64,000 bases of DNA from Arcuatula senhousia (taxonomy: Eukaryota; Mollusca; Bivalvia; Mytilida; Mytilidae): contig OZ020308.1 in assembly GCA_963971305.1 (NCBI GenBank), positions 23,775,275 to 23,839,274 on the forward strand. The letters run 5' to 3'. The first letter of the stretch is position 1; every line of letters begins with the position of its first letter. Under the pieces are notes generated by a model, which saw only the letters and a program-made list of their open reading frames with translations, was not told the origin of the DNA and did no database searches. The translations under genes and the position numbers were made by a program. Positions 1 to 11,567 of this stretch are shown here, in pieces.

Positions 1-776
1 AACCATTAGTGCTAGAGGAAAAGTTAGCATTGCAGAATTGTTTAGCTCATTGAGATCTACAAAAATGATTTCAGGGTTAAAATTGTCAGATCAGCCGTTT
101 AAGAGTTATTCCCCTTAAACTGTTTTTTCCATTTATTTAAACTGATTTTTTCAAAAATCTTCTTCTCTGAAACCACTAAAGGGATTGTATTGATACTTGG
201 TATACTTGATCTTTAGGATGTCCTCTACTGAGTTTGTGAATTATATTCACATCCACCGACCAACATGGCCACCGTTACTAAAAATAGAATGGGGGGGGCA
301 GACCATTGTTTTTGGCTTATAACTCAAAAAGTATAAGAGATAGAGAAAATCCGAAGCAACCCTTCATGTTTAGCATCAAAAGCTCTTTAAATCTCTCCAT
401 TGAGTTGAAGTTGTGAAACGATGCATTATAGGAGTTATTGCCCTTTAATTGTCAAAATTGACCATTTTTGCAGTTTTTGGACAATATCTTGAAAACCGTT
501 AGAGCTAGAGGAAAAGTTAGCATTGCAGAATTGTTAAGCTCATTGACATCTTCAAAAATGATTTAAGCCATTTAAGAGTTATTCCCCTTTAACTGTTTTT
601 TTTTTCATTAATTTTAACTGATTTTCAAAAATCTTCTTCTCTGAAATCGCTGAAGGGATTGCTTTGAAACTTGGTACACTTGATCTTTAGGATGTCCTCT
701 ACCAAGTTTGTGAATTATATATACATCGACCAACCAACATGGCCGCTATTGCTAAAAATAGAACAGGGGGCAGACC
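1..776 (-). repeat. Dispersed repeat with ~494-bp internal period, left part
   Basis: Two imperfect copies of one module lie head to tail: the segment beginning GCTAGAGGAAAAGTTAGCAT occurs near 11 and again near 505. The same module reappears in the opposite orientation at 11568-12700, where it is bounded by the AGGCTCCCAGGAGCCTGAAT motif. The copy here is continued at 2103-2380 after an inserted element. No coding frame of interest; a 74-aa frame at 671-895 runs into the inserted element and is not a gene. Confidence 0.75.
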
Positions 777-2102
777 CAGTGTTCTCCCCAGGCCCTTATA
801 GCATCTCGGGACCGAGACGCTATCGTAATTTGCCGAGATGCTATCAGTCTTTACCGAGACGCTATTTCAAATTGTTAAAAATACAAAGGTATTGAACTCA
901 CGTCCTTATGAAGCCACTGACTGATTGATGATCATTGAGTAATTGACACATTTACAACCCCAAGCCAATTAACAAAGAAATCAATGATCGTGGTTTTGTC
1001 AATTAATTAGGAAATATCGATCTTTGAACCTATTAGCCATGCAGATTGCAGGTGAAGTGAATTATTTCTATTGGACAACCAACCAGGACCAATAGGATTT
1101 GACCAAAACAAAAACAAACATATGCACACGTGCTTTTATTCAGGTGTGTTATTAGAACATGAGCCGTTGAATTCTTAATTAACAGTCATAACCCATACCC
1201 AAAATAAAGAAAATGCCTTTTACCTCAATGAAACGTGATTAATTCCATTGTAATGTTTGTTATTCCAAAATATTGATTTCTAGATATATTGTTTGACCTA
1301 TGGTCAAAACAGGAAGTCTAAAAATAGATTCCCAATTTCCCATTACCTGATCTAGCATTTTCTCCTTTTGGCAGGAGAACCATTGGCATCTATATGATTC
1401 TGTCAACTTAGTGACCCTTAACCAGTGTTAATGAAATGTAAACATTTGTAATTGGTAATTTATTTATGCCAAAAATAAAAGCTATTTGATTACTTTTTAT
1501 TGCTTCAAACCCAGGCATCCATCCTTGGTAACTGGATGCAGTTCACTGAGAGTTCATAGATAACCATAAAAAAGGATGGTCTCAAGGAACGATGCTAGTC
1601 CTTCGGAAGGGACAAAAAAAGGTTGTCCCGTGTATGCGGAGAGCAATACCCCATGCACGTTAAAGACCCCTTTGTAGATTTCGATAAGAGTAGGCTCAAT
1701 GGGGGCTGCTACAAAGGCCACATTCGCGATCTGCTAGCTGGAGAGGGATTTATATAAGCATCAAGCTTGTTTCCCAATCCAGGATAAATAAATATGTTTA
1801 AGCTAACCAAAAAAAAAGACAAACTGATGTTTTAGCCATTGTTAAATTGCTACAATCAGTTTTACTCCAACTCTTTCTTATATGGAACTATAGTATCCAT
1901 AGCTTGAAGGTAGACTTACATCAAATGGGGTGGGTGGGGGAGGGAAGAGGGGGTATCATAAAACACGTATACATGATACGTGGTCAAGAACTAATCATAA
2001 ATTGATAGTGAAACGTCGATCAACATGATTTTTTTTCTTTCTGACACCTGATATTGTTTACGCAAAATGTGATGCTATCCAAAATTTCTGGGGAGAACAC
2101 TG
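777..2102. mobile_element. Non-autonomous hAT-like element with 8-bp target duplication
   Basis: The ends are inverted repeats CAGTGTTCTCCCCAG (777-791) and its reverse complement ending at 2102. Flanks are identical 8-mers GGCAGACC at 769-776 and 2103-2110. A paralogous copy of the host repeat at about 281-345 shows the empty site with a single GGCAGACC, which confirms both borders. An 8-bp duplication and CAG-type ends fit the hAT superfamily. No transposase frame is visible in the 1326 bp. Next to the left end lie three copies of CCGAGAYGCTAT (about 812-870). Confidence 0.8.
1545..1800 (+). repeat. SINE-like segment inside the hAT-like element
   Basis: The segment contains CTAGTCCTTCGGAAGGGAC, then GTCCCGTGTATGCGGAGAGC, then a CATGCACGTTAAAGACCCC core and an AATAAATAAAT end. 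The GTCCCGTGT ... CACGTTAAAGA arrangement resembles a SINE core common in mollusc genomes. That resemblance is from memory. Neither target duplications nor a clear tRNA-like A/B box were resolved, so the borders are approximate. Confidence 0.45.
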
Positions 2103-2380
2103 GGCAGACCATTGTTTTTGGCTTATAACTAAAAAAATATAAGAGATAGAGAAAATCTGAAGCAACTTTTCTTGTTCAGCATTAAACGGTACTTACAGGA
2201 GTTATTGCCCCTTAACTGTTTTTTCTATTAATTTAAATGATTTCCAAAAATCTTCTCTGAAACCACTGAAGGGATAGTTTTGCAACTTTGTATACTTGAA
2301 AGTTTGTGAAATTTATTCAAACTTTGGCATAAGAGATCAGGTGAGCGATTCAGGCTCCTGGGAGCCTCTAGTTCATCCTA
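2103..2380 (-). repeat. Right remainder of the dispersed repeat split by the hAT-like element
   Basis: This segment resumes the module interrupted at 776 and ends with GGTGAGCGATTCAGGCTCCT followed by GGGAGCCTCTAG. That is the reverse complement of the boundary motif seen at 11573, 12725 and 31100. Confidence 0.7.
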
Positions 2381-2499
2381 TTTTCAAACGTTAACTTCTC
2401 TAACACCATAAGTCTCACAATTACTAAACTTGGTGTGGTAGTTCTTTGAGGTATGGTTTACAAAACTGTTGTTTGGATTTTGAAAAGTCTCTAAAGGGT

Positions 2500-3475
2500 C
2501 AAAGTTGTCAGATGTCCTCTTACATGTATAGGGGTTACAGCCCCTAAAATAACGTTTTTTCATGTTTTTGGCCTATAGAATGAAAACTATAGCAGATAGA
2601 AAAAAGCTGTTGCTGGTTTAAATATTCAGTTCATTTAGCTCTACAAAAGTCTACATAGGAACGAAGTTGTCAGATGACCCCTTATAGGGGTTACAGCCCC
2701 TTTAAAGGTAAAAATAGCGTTTTTTTCATGTTTTTGCCCTATAGTATGAAAACTATTACAGATAAGGAAAAGCTGTTGCTTGCTTAAATGTTCAACTCAT
2801 TTAGCTCTACAAAAGTCTCCATATGGTCAAAGTTGTCAGATGACCCCTTATAGGGTTACTGCCCCTAAAATAATGCTTTTTCATGTTTTTGCCCTATAAA
2901 ATGAAAACTATAGCAGATAGACAGAAGATGTTGCTTGCTTAAATGTTCAGCTCACTTAGCTCTACAAAAGTTTCCATAGGGTCAAAGTTGTCAGATGACC
3001 CCTTTATAGGGTCACGGCCCCTAAAATAACGCTTTTTCATGTTTTTGCCCTATAAAATGAAAACTATAGCAGATAGACAGAAGGTGTTGCTTGCTTAAAT
3101 GTTCAGTTCACTTAGCTCTACAAAAGTCTCCATAGGGTCAAATTTGTCAGATACCTCTTACAGGGGTTACGGCCCCTAAAATAATGTTTTTTCATGTTTT
3201 TGGCCTATGAAATGAAAACTATAGCAGATGGAGAGAAGCTGTTGCTTGCCGAACTGTCCAGCTTATTTACCTCTACAAAAGTCTCTACAGGGTCAAAGTT
3301 TTCAGATGTCCCCTTATAGGGGTTACGGCCCCTAAAATAACTTTTTTTCATTTTTTTGGCCTATAGAATGAAAACTATAGCAGATAGAGAAAAGCTGTTG
3401 CTGGCATAAATGTTCAGTTCATTTTGCTCTACGAAAGTCTTCATAGGACTGAAGTTGTCAGATGATCAATTACAA
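2500..3475. repeat. Tandem repeat, period about 155 bp, six copies
   Basis: The anchor CATGTTTTTGGCCTATAG (with variants) recurs at about 2561, 2727, 2882, 3038, 3193 and 3349, giving spacings of 166, 155, 156, 155 and 156. Each unit contains a CCCCTTATAGGGGTTAC hairpin-like segment and GAAAACTATAGCAGATAG. Related single units in the opposite orientation occur at 12721-12880 and 31096-31350. No coding frame. Confidence 0.85.
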
Positions 3476-4077
3476 TGGTATAAACAAATATAAATTTTTA
3501 TGCTGATCACATCACCTTCATGGTTTAGTGATTTGGAAAGGAACATCTGGAGAAAGAAGGCATCTTTATCATATACATTTGTATTTAGGACGTTACATTT
3601 TCAATTTCTTGTTACAAAATGTACATATTGTGTTATAAAATTTAGATTGGACATATCGTAAAAGGTATAGTTTAATAAATGTACCTTTAGTTTTTAGTCA
3701 TGTTATTTGTATTTGTATTAATTATAATTGATAATTTGTAACTGTCCATTTAATAACAACCTGTTAAAACTTAACAAACATTTTTAAAAGGGAAAATCAT
3801 TTATTTTCCATTATGTTACGACATCATAAAGGAAATCATAAATATTGGCTTAGCTAAAAATCAATTTAATCTATTCAATTAATTCTTTACTGATGCATAT
3901 TTCATGATAACCATTACAAATAGAACGGTAGTAACTGAGTAAACTAATTATACAATTTGTAAGTTTCGAGTGTTTCCTGAAAACCATGAAAAATTGGCGC
4001 CCCACAAATATGAATACCGGTACTTTCACAGTACATTTTTAAGTTTTTGAGTGTAATTACGATTATATATTTTTCAG
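3476..4077. other. AT-rich non-coding stretch upstream of the first SMIM14 coding exon
   Basis: No gene is seen. Positions 3985-4035 resemble the right half of the CTGTGAAAGTA-ended MITE found complete at 9793-10029. The stretch ends in a good splice acceptor (TATTTTTCAG at 4068-4077), so it is probably the end of an intron separating a non-coding first exon from the start-codon exon. Confidence 0.5.
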
Positions 4078-4083
4078 TGAAAG

Positions 4084-7000
4084 ATGGGAGATTTTGATCC
4101 GTGTGAGTGTATATGGAACCATGAAAATGCCATGCAAAGGCTGATTAATATGGTAAGTAATAATAAATTGGGGTATTTAATTTTAATGTTGATTTATTTT
4201 TGCATATTTCAATTTTTGTAACCTCATGCATGAATACATCAATTGAAATAAAAACCTTGTGAAAATTACTCTATCATTTGATATACAGGTTTCTCTAATT
4301 TTCATCCGATTTATCAACCTCTCAACCAGTTGTGAAAAAATATTTCTCACCTCTAGAGCGAAATTTGTTCTCAGCGTAATTGCACGTGCAATTGATGAGC
4401 GACCTTCTGCAATTTCTTACCTGTAAACATTAGAGAAAAACCTTCTACAACTTAATTCTCGATGATTATGGAATTTCTAACATCTCGAGAAATAAATTTG
4501 ATATTTTAATCGCTCGGCAAGCCTCGCCATTAAAATAATCAAATTTATTTCTCTCGATGTTAGAAATTCCATAATCAACTCGATCGCGTTGTAGAAGCTA
4601 TATAACTCTGATGTTTGATTTTTATTTTCGAATCAAATTAAATTATAAAAATATTTGCTGATACATGTAAGATTGTTCATTGGTTAGATACAGTATACAT
4701 GTATTTAACAGGCACCTGTTTCTACCAATAAGAGAGCAGGGGTAATATTCTGAGAATCGAGTGTCTATGCAACATTTGTTAAATATAATTTTATTGCTAT
4801 TTGCAACCTGTTTCCATTATTTCACTGACATGTTACTGAAATATCTTTTTTAAAACATTTTGTGATTTAAAGTTGATAATATCCGCATGAACATACATGT
4901 ACAAGTATGATCAGATGATGACATGTTGCAAAAAAAAAGTTTAGACAATTGATATCATAGCAATATTAAACCTTTCATTTTCATTGATTTCTTGTGCTTC
5001 ATTAAAACATGTTGAAATAACATGTAAATTTAAAATAGCTTTCCTGTAGTAAGTTTTAAAGTCAATACATTTTGATTGAATGATTGCAGTTAAAATATTA
5101 ATTATAGAGATAAATTTTCTTTAGATATTTACTTTTAATAAATTTTTCTGAAGTGTGAAAAGATATGGCTACTAGAAAATAATGAGATGTGGAATAAGTG
5201 TACATGACACAGCTCACATAACAAGCTAAGTATACAAACAAAGTATCCCTTTAATATTGGATTCATAGAATACAAAACTAGACATTGATATAAATGAAAA
5301 AGGCCTGCAAATTTACACTATACATAATTAAAATGGAATATAAACATGTGCATTTGTACAATTAAAATTTATAATATTGATTATACTTGATACATGTATT
5401 TGACATTTTCAAGATGTTGAAGAAATGTAAAAACATATCCCAACAGGAATAATAAATCTAAAAATGTCCTTATGTACAAACAAAAACGATAGTTACATAC
5501 TGTGGATTCATTTATTTTCATGGGTACCATGCACTTTCCTAGGGTATCATATTTTGCGGGTCAAGGCCATCCATGGAAAAGACAAAAATTGATACCCCAC
5601 AAACAATAATGAAACCATATGCTGAAGAAATATAAACTGCAATGGTCGTGACTTAAGAGCCTGTCTCAGTAAAAATCATGCAAAAGGTGATTTACTTGTT
5701 ATCTTAGGTTTTAACAATTTTTTGGCTAGTTATTCATCTTGGACCACTTTAGCGAAAAATATCAACTGAAGTGAAATTGGTCCATCAGACTATCTGCAAA
5801 TTGACATTAAAAATTTTGGCGGGAAAATTTCCCGAACTTTTTTCATACACAACCCAACCAATTTTCTTGGCCTCTTTACTCAAAAGTTCGGAAGGGTCTG
5901 TAAAAATTGTTGATATTTTCTGAAAAAGTAGGCAATTCTAGTTGAATTTCAACAAAGATATCAGTCGGATACTTAAAGTGATATTTTTGGTTGGTTTGTT
6001 AAGAAAAAAAATTGGCGGGACTTTTTCCCGTACTTATTTTCATACACAATGTAACCAAATTTATATTGTGTATTAAACAAGAACTAATGAACCGATTGGG
6101 CTAAAATTTAATTTACATTTATTTCTCATTATAAAGATCAAATTCCGATAAAAAGAACCAGTTTTCAAAAATATGCATCTGCCATTATTTTTGCGTTTTG
6201 CATGATTCTTACAGAGACGGCTACTTAATTAGGAAAATAGCCATTTTAGAATATTTTGATAGTTTGGTTGAGCCAGTTTTAATGCGATAGTTTACCTTTT
6301 CATTCAAATGGTTTTTTCAGTTGAGAAATACACAGTCTTACTGCACAGACAATGAATGCCTTACTGAGTGTAAGTTATAATAAGAAATAGGGTGTAAGTT
6401 AAATGTTCCTGCAGCAATAAAATATGAACTGAGCATTTCTATAAAAGAGAAAGAATCAAATGCATAGTAATGGGACAAACATGTCGTAAATCTGGAAACA
6501 GTTGACATAGAATCATCACAAAAACAAACACACAACATACATAAAGCACATATTATAAATTTACGACCAAACCGCAATCCAGGACCGCAATCAATGAAGT
6601 TTTGTATGTGTTATGCAGACTTTGATTTCATATATCTTTTTTACACCTTTAATACACGTAATTTTAACAGCAAAAGCTTGTTATTTAAATAATAAAAAAG
6701 ACCCCTATTTTATGAGATTAGAAATGTGTTAATACTACATAGTTATATCTTTAGTTTCAGTATTTCATCATAAAAGTTGAAAATTTTAATGTGGGACTGA
6801 TATGAGTATATCTCTTGGGCATCCAGCCTTTAATACATGATTTGAAAAAAAAAACCCAAAACATTTACTCTAGTAGTGGGTGGTAAAGGGTTTTTTTCGT
6901 GCATCGTGTTGAGCAATTTTTATTTCCCGTTCAGCCGTGCATGGAGGTTCGTCGTGCATCGTGTTTCTCTATTTCATTTTTCGTTCATCGTGATTATCAT

Positions 7001-7982
7001 TTTTTTATTGGCCGTTCATCGTGATTGTCATTTTTTATTGGCCGTTCATCCGTGCACGCACCCCCCCTTTACCACCCCCCTAGTAGTATTAATAGTCTTC
7101 AACTTGTGTTTGTCAAGTAATTTTTTTATAAAACTGCACAAATCTCTGATTATTCCATAGACACAAAAAACACTTGCTTCTTACTCTAAAAATAAAAAAA
7201 ATCGTGTTGGAAAAGTTTTGTTCGACAATATGTGGGTAAAAAATTAGCATAACTTTTAGAAGTAGTGACCTTGACCTTTACCTTTTGCAGTGCCAGGAGC
7301 AGACAGTGCCCCAGATGGCGGGTTCAGTACGATGATGTTAATGATGATTGGCTGGATGGTAGTAGCCACAGCACTGTTCCTTCTACGACCAAGAAGTCTC
7401 AGACAGAGGGGTGATCTCAAGCCAGAGAGAAATAATGTAAATATGACTTAAAGTAGGGGAGATCTCAAAATATTGAGGTACATATATATTGTGCAGTGTC
7501 AGTAGAATTAAAACATAAAAATTCAGGGTCTAAAACCATTGGAGTGTAAGCAAGATATGAATGAGGAAGTGGAAAAGTATACATGTATGTCAAAATCCAT
7601 AACACCATAGAAATTTTAAAATCTACAATTGAAAAAAGACAGCGGAATTTCTTATGGAGCAGTGATTGCTGCATAAAAAGTCCTAAAAAATATACAGTAA
7701 TGTAAATGATTCAAAGCATAACTCAGAATTTTCAACAAAAGGGTTTGATCTAAGAAATGAATTAATTTTCCTGTCCGATGTAAAAACTGTTCAATAATAA
7801 CTTTTTTTAAAAATAAAAAAAAAATTATTTCAACCACAAATTATATTTGCTTGTCAATTAGCTTAGGACATTTCTTGACTTTGCTTTTTATTCCTTTATT
7901 AGTTAAATCTTCAGAAACTTCATTGTTTAAATGTTTATTTCAGGACGCTGGACCTCCACCACCTGGACCCTTTGTATCATAG
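4084..7982 (+). CDS. SMIM14: Small integral membrane protein 14 (four coding exons)
   Basis: Coding exons are 4084-4152 (the exon begins at a splice acceptor after 4077), 6321-6369, 7291-7436 and 7944-7982. All introns have GT-AG ends and the frame joins cleanly to give 100 aa; the human protein is 99 aa. Residues 1-39 carry the family hallmark cysteines (FDPCEC, QSYCTDNECL). Residues 53-71 (TMMLMMIGWMVVATALFLL) form the single membrane helix, followed by the conserved LLRPRSLR basic segment and a proline-rich tail (GPPPPGPF). The family is known as a small ER membrane protein of poorly defined role. The start is chosen as the first ATG after the acceptor, where the protein aligns with MAEGGFDPCEC-type N termini. 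A non-coding 5' exon probably lies upstream. Intron 1 carries a 316-bp MITE, and intron 2 carries a 202-bp MITE. Identity rests on motif recognition and is strong. Confidence 0.93.
4289..4604 (+). mobile_element. MITE-like repeat with a ~155-bp hairpin, copy 1
   Basis: Starts around TTTCTCTAATTTTCATC and ends with GTTGTAGAAGCTATA. The right half (about 4445-4599) is a near-perfect hairpin: CTTCTACAAC ... TTATGGAATTTCTAACATC on one arm and its complement on the other, meeting at the AATCGCTCGGCAAGCC loop. A second copy lies inverted at 31696-32002. Target duplications were not resolved. Confidence 0.7.
5495..5630 (+). repeat. Degraded bivalve-type MITE (CTGTGGATTCAT end)
   Basis: Begins TACTGTGGATTCATTTATTT and continues with CATGGGTACCA, ending near GATACCCCACAAAC. 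It is a relic of the same family as 9793-10029. It lies in SMIM14 intron 1. Confidence 0.5.
5640..6310. other. SMIM14 intron 1 remainder, nothing recognised
   Basis: AT-rich. Two similar segments (about 5800-5860 and 6000-6060) contain GGCGGGA...TTTCCCG followed by ACACAA and AACCAA, suggesting an old internal duplication. Nothing else is supported. Confidence 0.4.
6878..7079. mobile_element. 202-bp MITE with 8-bp target duplication in SMIM14 intron 2
   Basis: Inverted ends are GGGTGGTAAAGGG (6878-6890) and CCCTTTACCACCC near 7079. Flanks are 8-bp direct repeats CTAGTAGT at 6870-6877 and 7080-7087. The interior has three tandem-like copies of CGTTCATCGTGATT(G/A)TCATTTTT and CGTGCATCGTG. The 8-bp duplication suggests hAT or another 8-bp superfamily. 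A 94-aa frame across it is a by-product of the repeats. Confidence 0.8.
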
Positions 7983-9790
7983 ACCCCAGGATCAATAAAT
8001 CTCCAAGGACTAATGTGCAAAAGACCCAGTCCCTCATAATGGACTTCTGGATTATCTGATAATGACACTATAATGCATGTTACCAAATTATGTTTTTTTC
8101 TGATTTAATATTTATAGAAGTTGCATGTTTTAGTTTTTTATTTTAAATCATAAGTATATGCATTTTTATAGTAATTTTAATGTTTATTTTGACAAAACTA
8201 TACCATGTGTTGGTATTATTTCTAGACAATTTTTTGTTAGGAACAACAACAAATATGATATAACTACTTGCTTAACCTAGGGTTATTTTCATTGTTAAAA
8301 TGAAAATATAAACCCTTATGAAAATATACAGGCTGTGAAATTCCATAGCCATGCAGCTGAATGCATTGAAGTATTTACATGTTATCATTGTACAAATTTA
8401 CAAATTTTTGAAAATGTTTATTATGCTCTCTCAAAAACACATGAAAAAGACAATGTGGTTCAGGGCTCTTGGCAGTCTGTTTTTTTCCCCAACTTTGATT
8501 ATTTTAAAAAAAAATCTTTTGCTTATAAACAACTTTATCTATATTATTGTTTAATTTTTTTTGGTGATAATTAGCAAAGCCTGACTGCTTTTGGAGTCAA
8601 AATTTTTGTTGAAAACTGCTGCCCTTGAATACATAATTTGACTTGAAATCAAAAATTGTTTTTGAGACTACCTGCTAATTATCACAAAGAATGCAGTTTA
8701 TTGTTAATCATATTTTTTGTTATGTTTGCTTGTTTTTGTTATCATTAGGGTTGTATATCCCCTTTCTCATATTATGTGTACACTTTTAAAGAGGAAGTAA
8801 AGTGCTATGTAATATAAATGTGTGCATAACAATAGTTGTTATGTATTTTATACACAATGTAAGCTAAGAACTGCTAATGGTTAGAACCCTGGTACACGCC
8901 AAGGCTTGTTTTAATTGAGCACTTGATCATATTAATAGGACTCATATTTTTTTTTTATTCATGAAAAAAGAACAAGAAAAAAAGAATGATTTTAGTCATA
9001 ATATATGGAAGTCTTTAGAAATATACTTCCATGTCTGAAAAAAAATCTGTGTTAAAATCATATAGCTATGATACATTAAAGGCACCAACTCTATCTAAGG
9101 GTCCTTATGGTGTTAAAATAACTTGCCAGAAAAGTTGTCAGTATTCTTATTTGATATTTAATAGAAAATTAAATTTCTGTCATTTGTCAACTTCCTCTTC
9201 CATTTTCATATATATATCTAGTCATTATTTCATAAAACCATTTCAATGATAAATGTCTTGTATTCATAATTATTACATGTATATTGAAAACATTTCATAA
9301 TTTAATAATAATTTTGATCATATAAATGCTTTTGTTCTTGAATTGTTTTAAAATATTTTAGATTAAGATTCTATTTAATTTTCAAATTCAAAATAATTTG
9401 TGGCATTTTACATCTGATCAAAGGTCAAGGTTATTTTCATTTCATTTTGATCATGGGGTAAAAACAAAAGTTATGTCAAAAATAATTTAATGGCAAAATT
9501 ATTTTTGTATGGAGTATCTTAGTATATGTTGTACTTTAACACTGTTATGCTGACAAAATATAAATCTATTTATTCATACATGTAGCTTTACATTGAATTA
9601 TTTTTCTTCTCAACGCTGTTGTCAAATTGGCAACTCTTTTATAGCTACTGTATAAATAAATTAAACCACAACATATTTGTAATAAAATAGTTTTTACGAA
9701 AGAAACTTTGTATTATTGTTTTGGGTTTTGATTTTGTAACTTTCAGAATTTTGATGGAGTTTTAAAAATTGTTATCTAAATTGTTTGTAT
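7983..9790 (+). other. SMIM14 3' untranslated region and downstream AT-rich DNA
   Basis: Follows the SMIM14 stop. Candidate polyadenylation signals AATAAA occur close to the stop (7993) and near 9655-9690. Short frames at 8335-8574 and 9031-9249 have low-complexity translations and no conserved look, so they are not called. The end of the transcript cannot be fixed without RNA data. Confidence 0.45.
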
Positions 9791-9792
9791 TA

Positions 9793-10029
9793 CTGTGAAA
9801 GTACTTGAATTCATGGGTATTTGTTTTTTTTGTGGATTTAACAAAATTTACACATTTATTTAAAACATAAATTTGTGGTTAACATAACTAGGATAAAAAA
9901 ACTTGTGGTTTAGACAACTATTTCACAAATCAATGGAAATTTTTCATAAAGTTAAGAATCAAATTAAGTGGTTCCAAGAAACCATGAAAACCACAAAAGT
10001 TGATACCCCGCAAACAAATACTTTCACAG
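9793..10029. mobile_element. MITE with CTGTGAAAGTA ends and TA duplication
   Basis: Inverted ends are CTGTGAAAGTACTTG and the complement of CTGTGAAAGTATTTG. TA dinucleotides flank it at 9791-9792 and 10030-10031. Inner terminal sequences (CATGGGTATTTG; GATACCCCGCAAACAAAT) are typical of a common bivalve MITE. TA duplication suggests a Tc1/mariner-type mobilising transposase (inference). Relics are at 3985, 5495, 16093 and 26900. Confidence 0.75.
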
Positions 10030-10384
10030 TATGTTAACTACTATTAAAAGCTGTAAAGATTTATACACATATTTGTATAGACTGTGATAATGATGCTTTA
10101 GTTCTCATGTCATCAAATAAACTGGATATGGGAAAATATTTTGTGTTGTTTAACCTCATTGAGTTCAGTTCAGTTATGACTAGAGTTCATGTTGTTGATT
10201 GCTATTTAGTTATTATATTTTGTGTTTTTATGTTGTCTGTTTCTTCATGCTGTCCTCATTACGTTAACTAGTTTTATCCTTGCCCTTTCAGACTTTTGAA
10301 ATTTGGTTACCCCATTGTCACCTCTGCTTGCTTCATACAGTTCAATCTGGCTAAACATTACCTTATCATGGTTTTATGGCCTGT

Positions 10385-10900
10385 CCATGAATGTGGATCG
10401 GCCATTTAGTTTTACCCTTGTCTGTCTGTCTGTCTGTCGTTCCATACGTCTGCCCACTACACTTTGGTTAAGTTCTTGGTTAAGGTCCATTACTCGGATG
10501 CTAGATGTTGGGGTCAATGATAATTCACTACTAGATTGGTCTTGGGTAGGGCTACACCACCCACCTGAAATTAGGTCACTGTGACCTATATTTTATGCAT
10601 GAACAACTTTGGTTAAGTTCTTGGTTAAGGTCCATAACTTGGATACTAGATTTTGGGGGTCAATGATATTTCACCACAAGATGTGTCTTGAATAAGGTGA
10701 CACCACCCATTAGAAATAAGGTCACGGCAACCTATATTTTACGCATGAATGACTTTGGTTAAGTTCTTAGTTAAGGTCCACATCTTAACAATACACCACC
10801 CAATAGAAATTCCAAGGTCACTGTGATCTATATTTTTGACAAGAAATTTTGATTATTTCTCAGGAAAGGTCCATATCCCAGGTAATACATACCAGGGGTC
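10385..10900 (+). repeat. Tandem repeat, period about 146 bp, three to four units
   Basis: CTTTGGTTAAGTTCTTGGTT recurs at 10462, 10607 and 10753, with AGGTCACTGTGACCTATATT in each unit. A (TGTC)n tract (about 10418-10437) precedes it. The 93-aa frame at 10303-10584 is produced by this repeat and is not a gene. Confidence 0.8.
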
Positions 10901-10929
10901 AATGATATTTTAAGAACAGGTGGGCCATC

Positions 10930-11565
10930 CTGTGGCTCATAGACACATTTTCTAGTTTTATTACAAAACACCAAATTTTGCACCACAAACATTATCTGCT
11001 AGATGGAACCTCAACCTTGGACTCGAGCTCATTTACCAAAAATTCGATACATTCACTCCTTGTGTTTTATTTCAAAAGAAATATAATAGATAACAATCTA
11101 TGGCACATAATGCATCTATACAATAACATTTGTAAATAAAAAGAATTAAAAAATTATTTAATATAAATTAAAGTGTTGGAACCAGAAGTTTGATAAAAAG
11201 CATTATAACAATCAAGTTTACTATAAAACATTTAAATAATGCATAGAAATTAATAATGGTCAAGTAGTGTAAAAGTTCATATTATGATTTTACAAACTGT
11301 ATGTTATAGTGCATTGTTTTTTTAAAGAATTAACAGACTTTCACCAACAAAATGTCATTTTATCACTTCCTTTAAGTGGAGAAATAAGTCGTTTTCAGAT
11401 AAATATTACATTTATCCAATTATCTTTGGAATAAATAGACTTGAGTTTATTTGAAGGAAATAAGCCTCACAGTTCAGTTGCTATAACATTTAAACTATCT
11501 GCTTTTGCTGAACCTTCATTAGGAAGCATAGTGTCACAATGTTCAATGATTTGTGTTAAATGAAT
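10930..11565. other. AT-rich stretch without recognisable features
   Basis: No exon, repeat border or long frame was recognised here. Confidence 0.4.
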
Positions 11566-11567
11566 TA

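Noticed and set aside
6338..6577. 79-aa minus-strand frame near SMIM14 exon 2
   Set aside because: Overlaps a real exon on the other strand and has no recognisable features.
6876..7160. 94-aa frame as a secreted or membrane protein
   Set aside because: Hydrophobic residues come from T-rich MITE repeats with defined borders.
10303..10584. 93-aa frame
   Set aside because: Produced by the 146-bp tandem repeat and the TGTC microsatellite.
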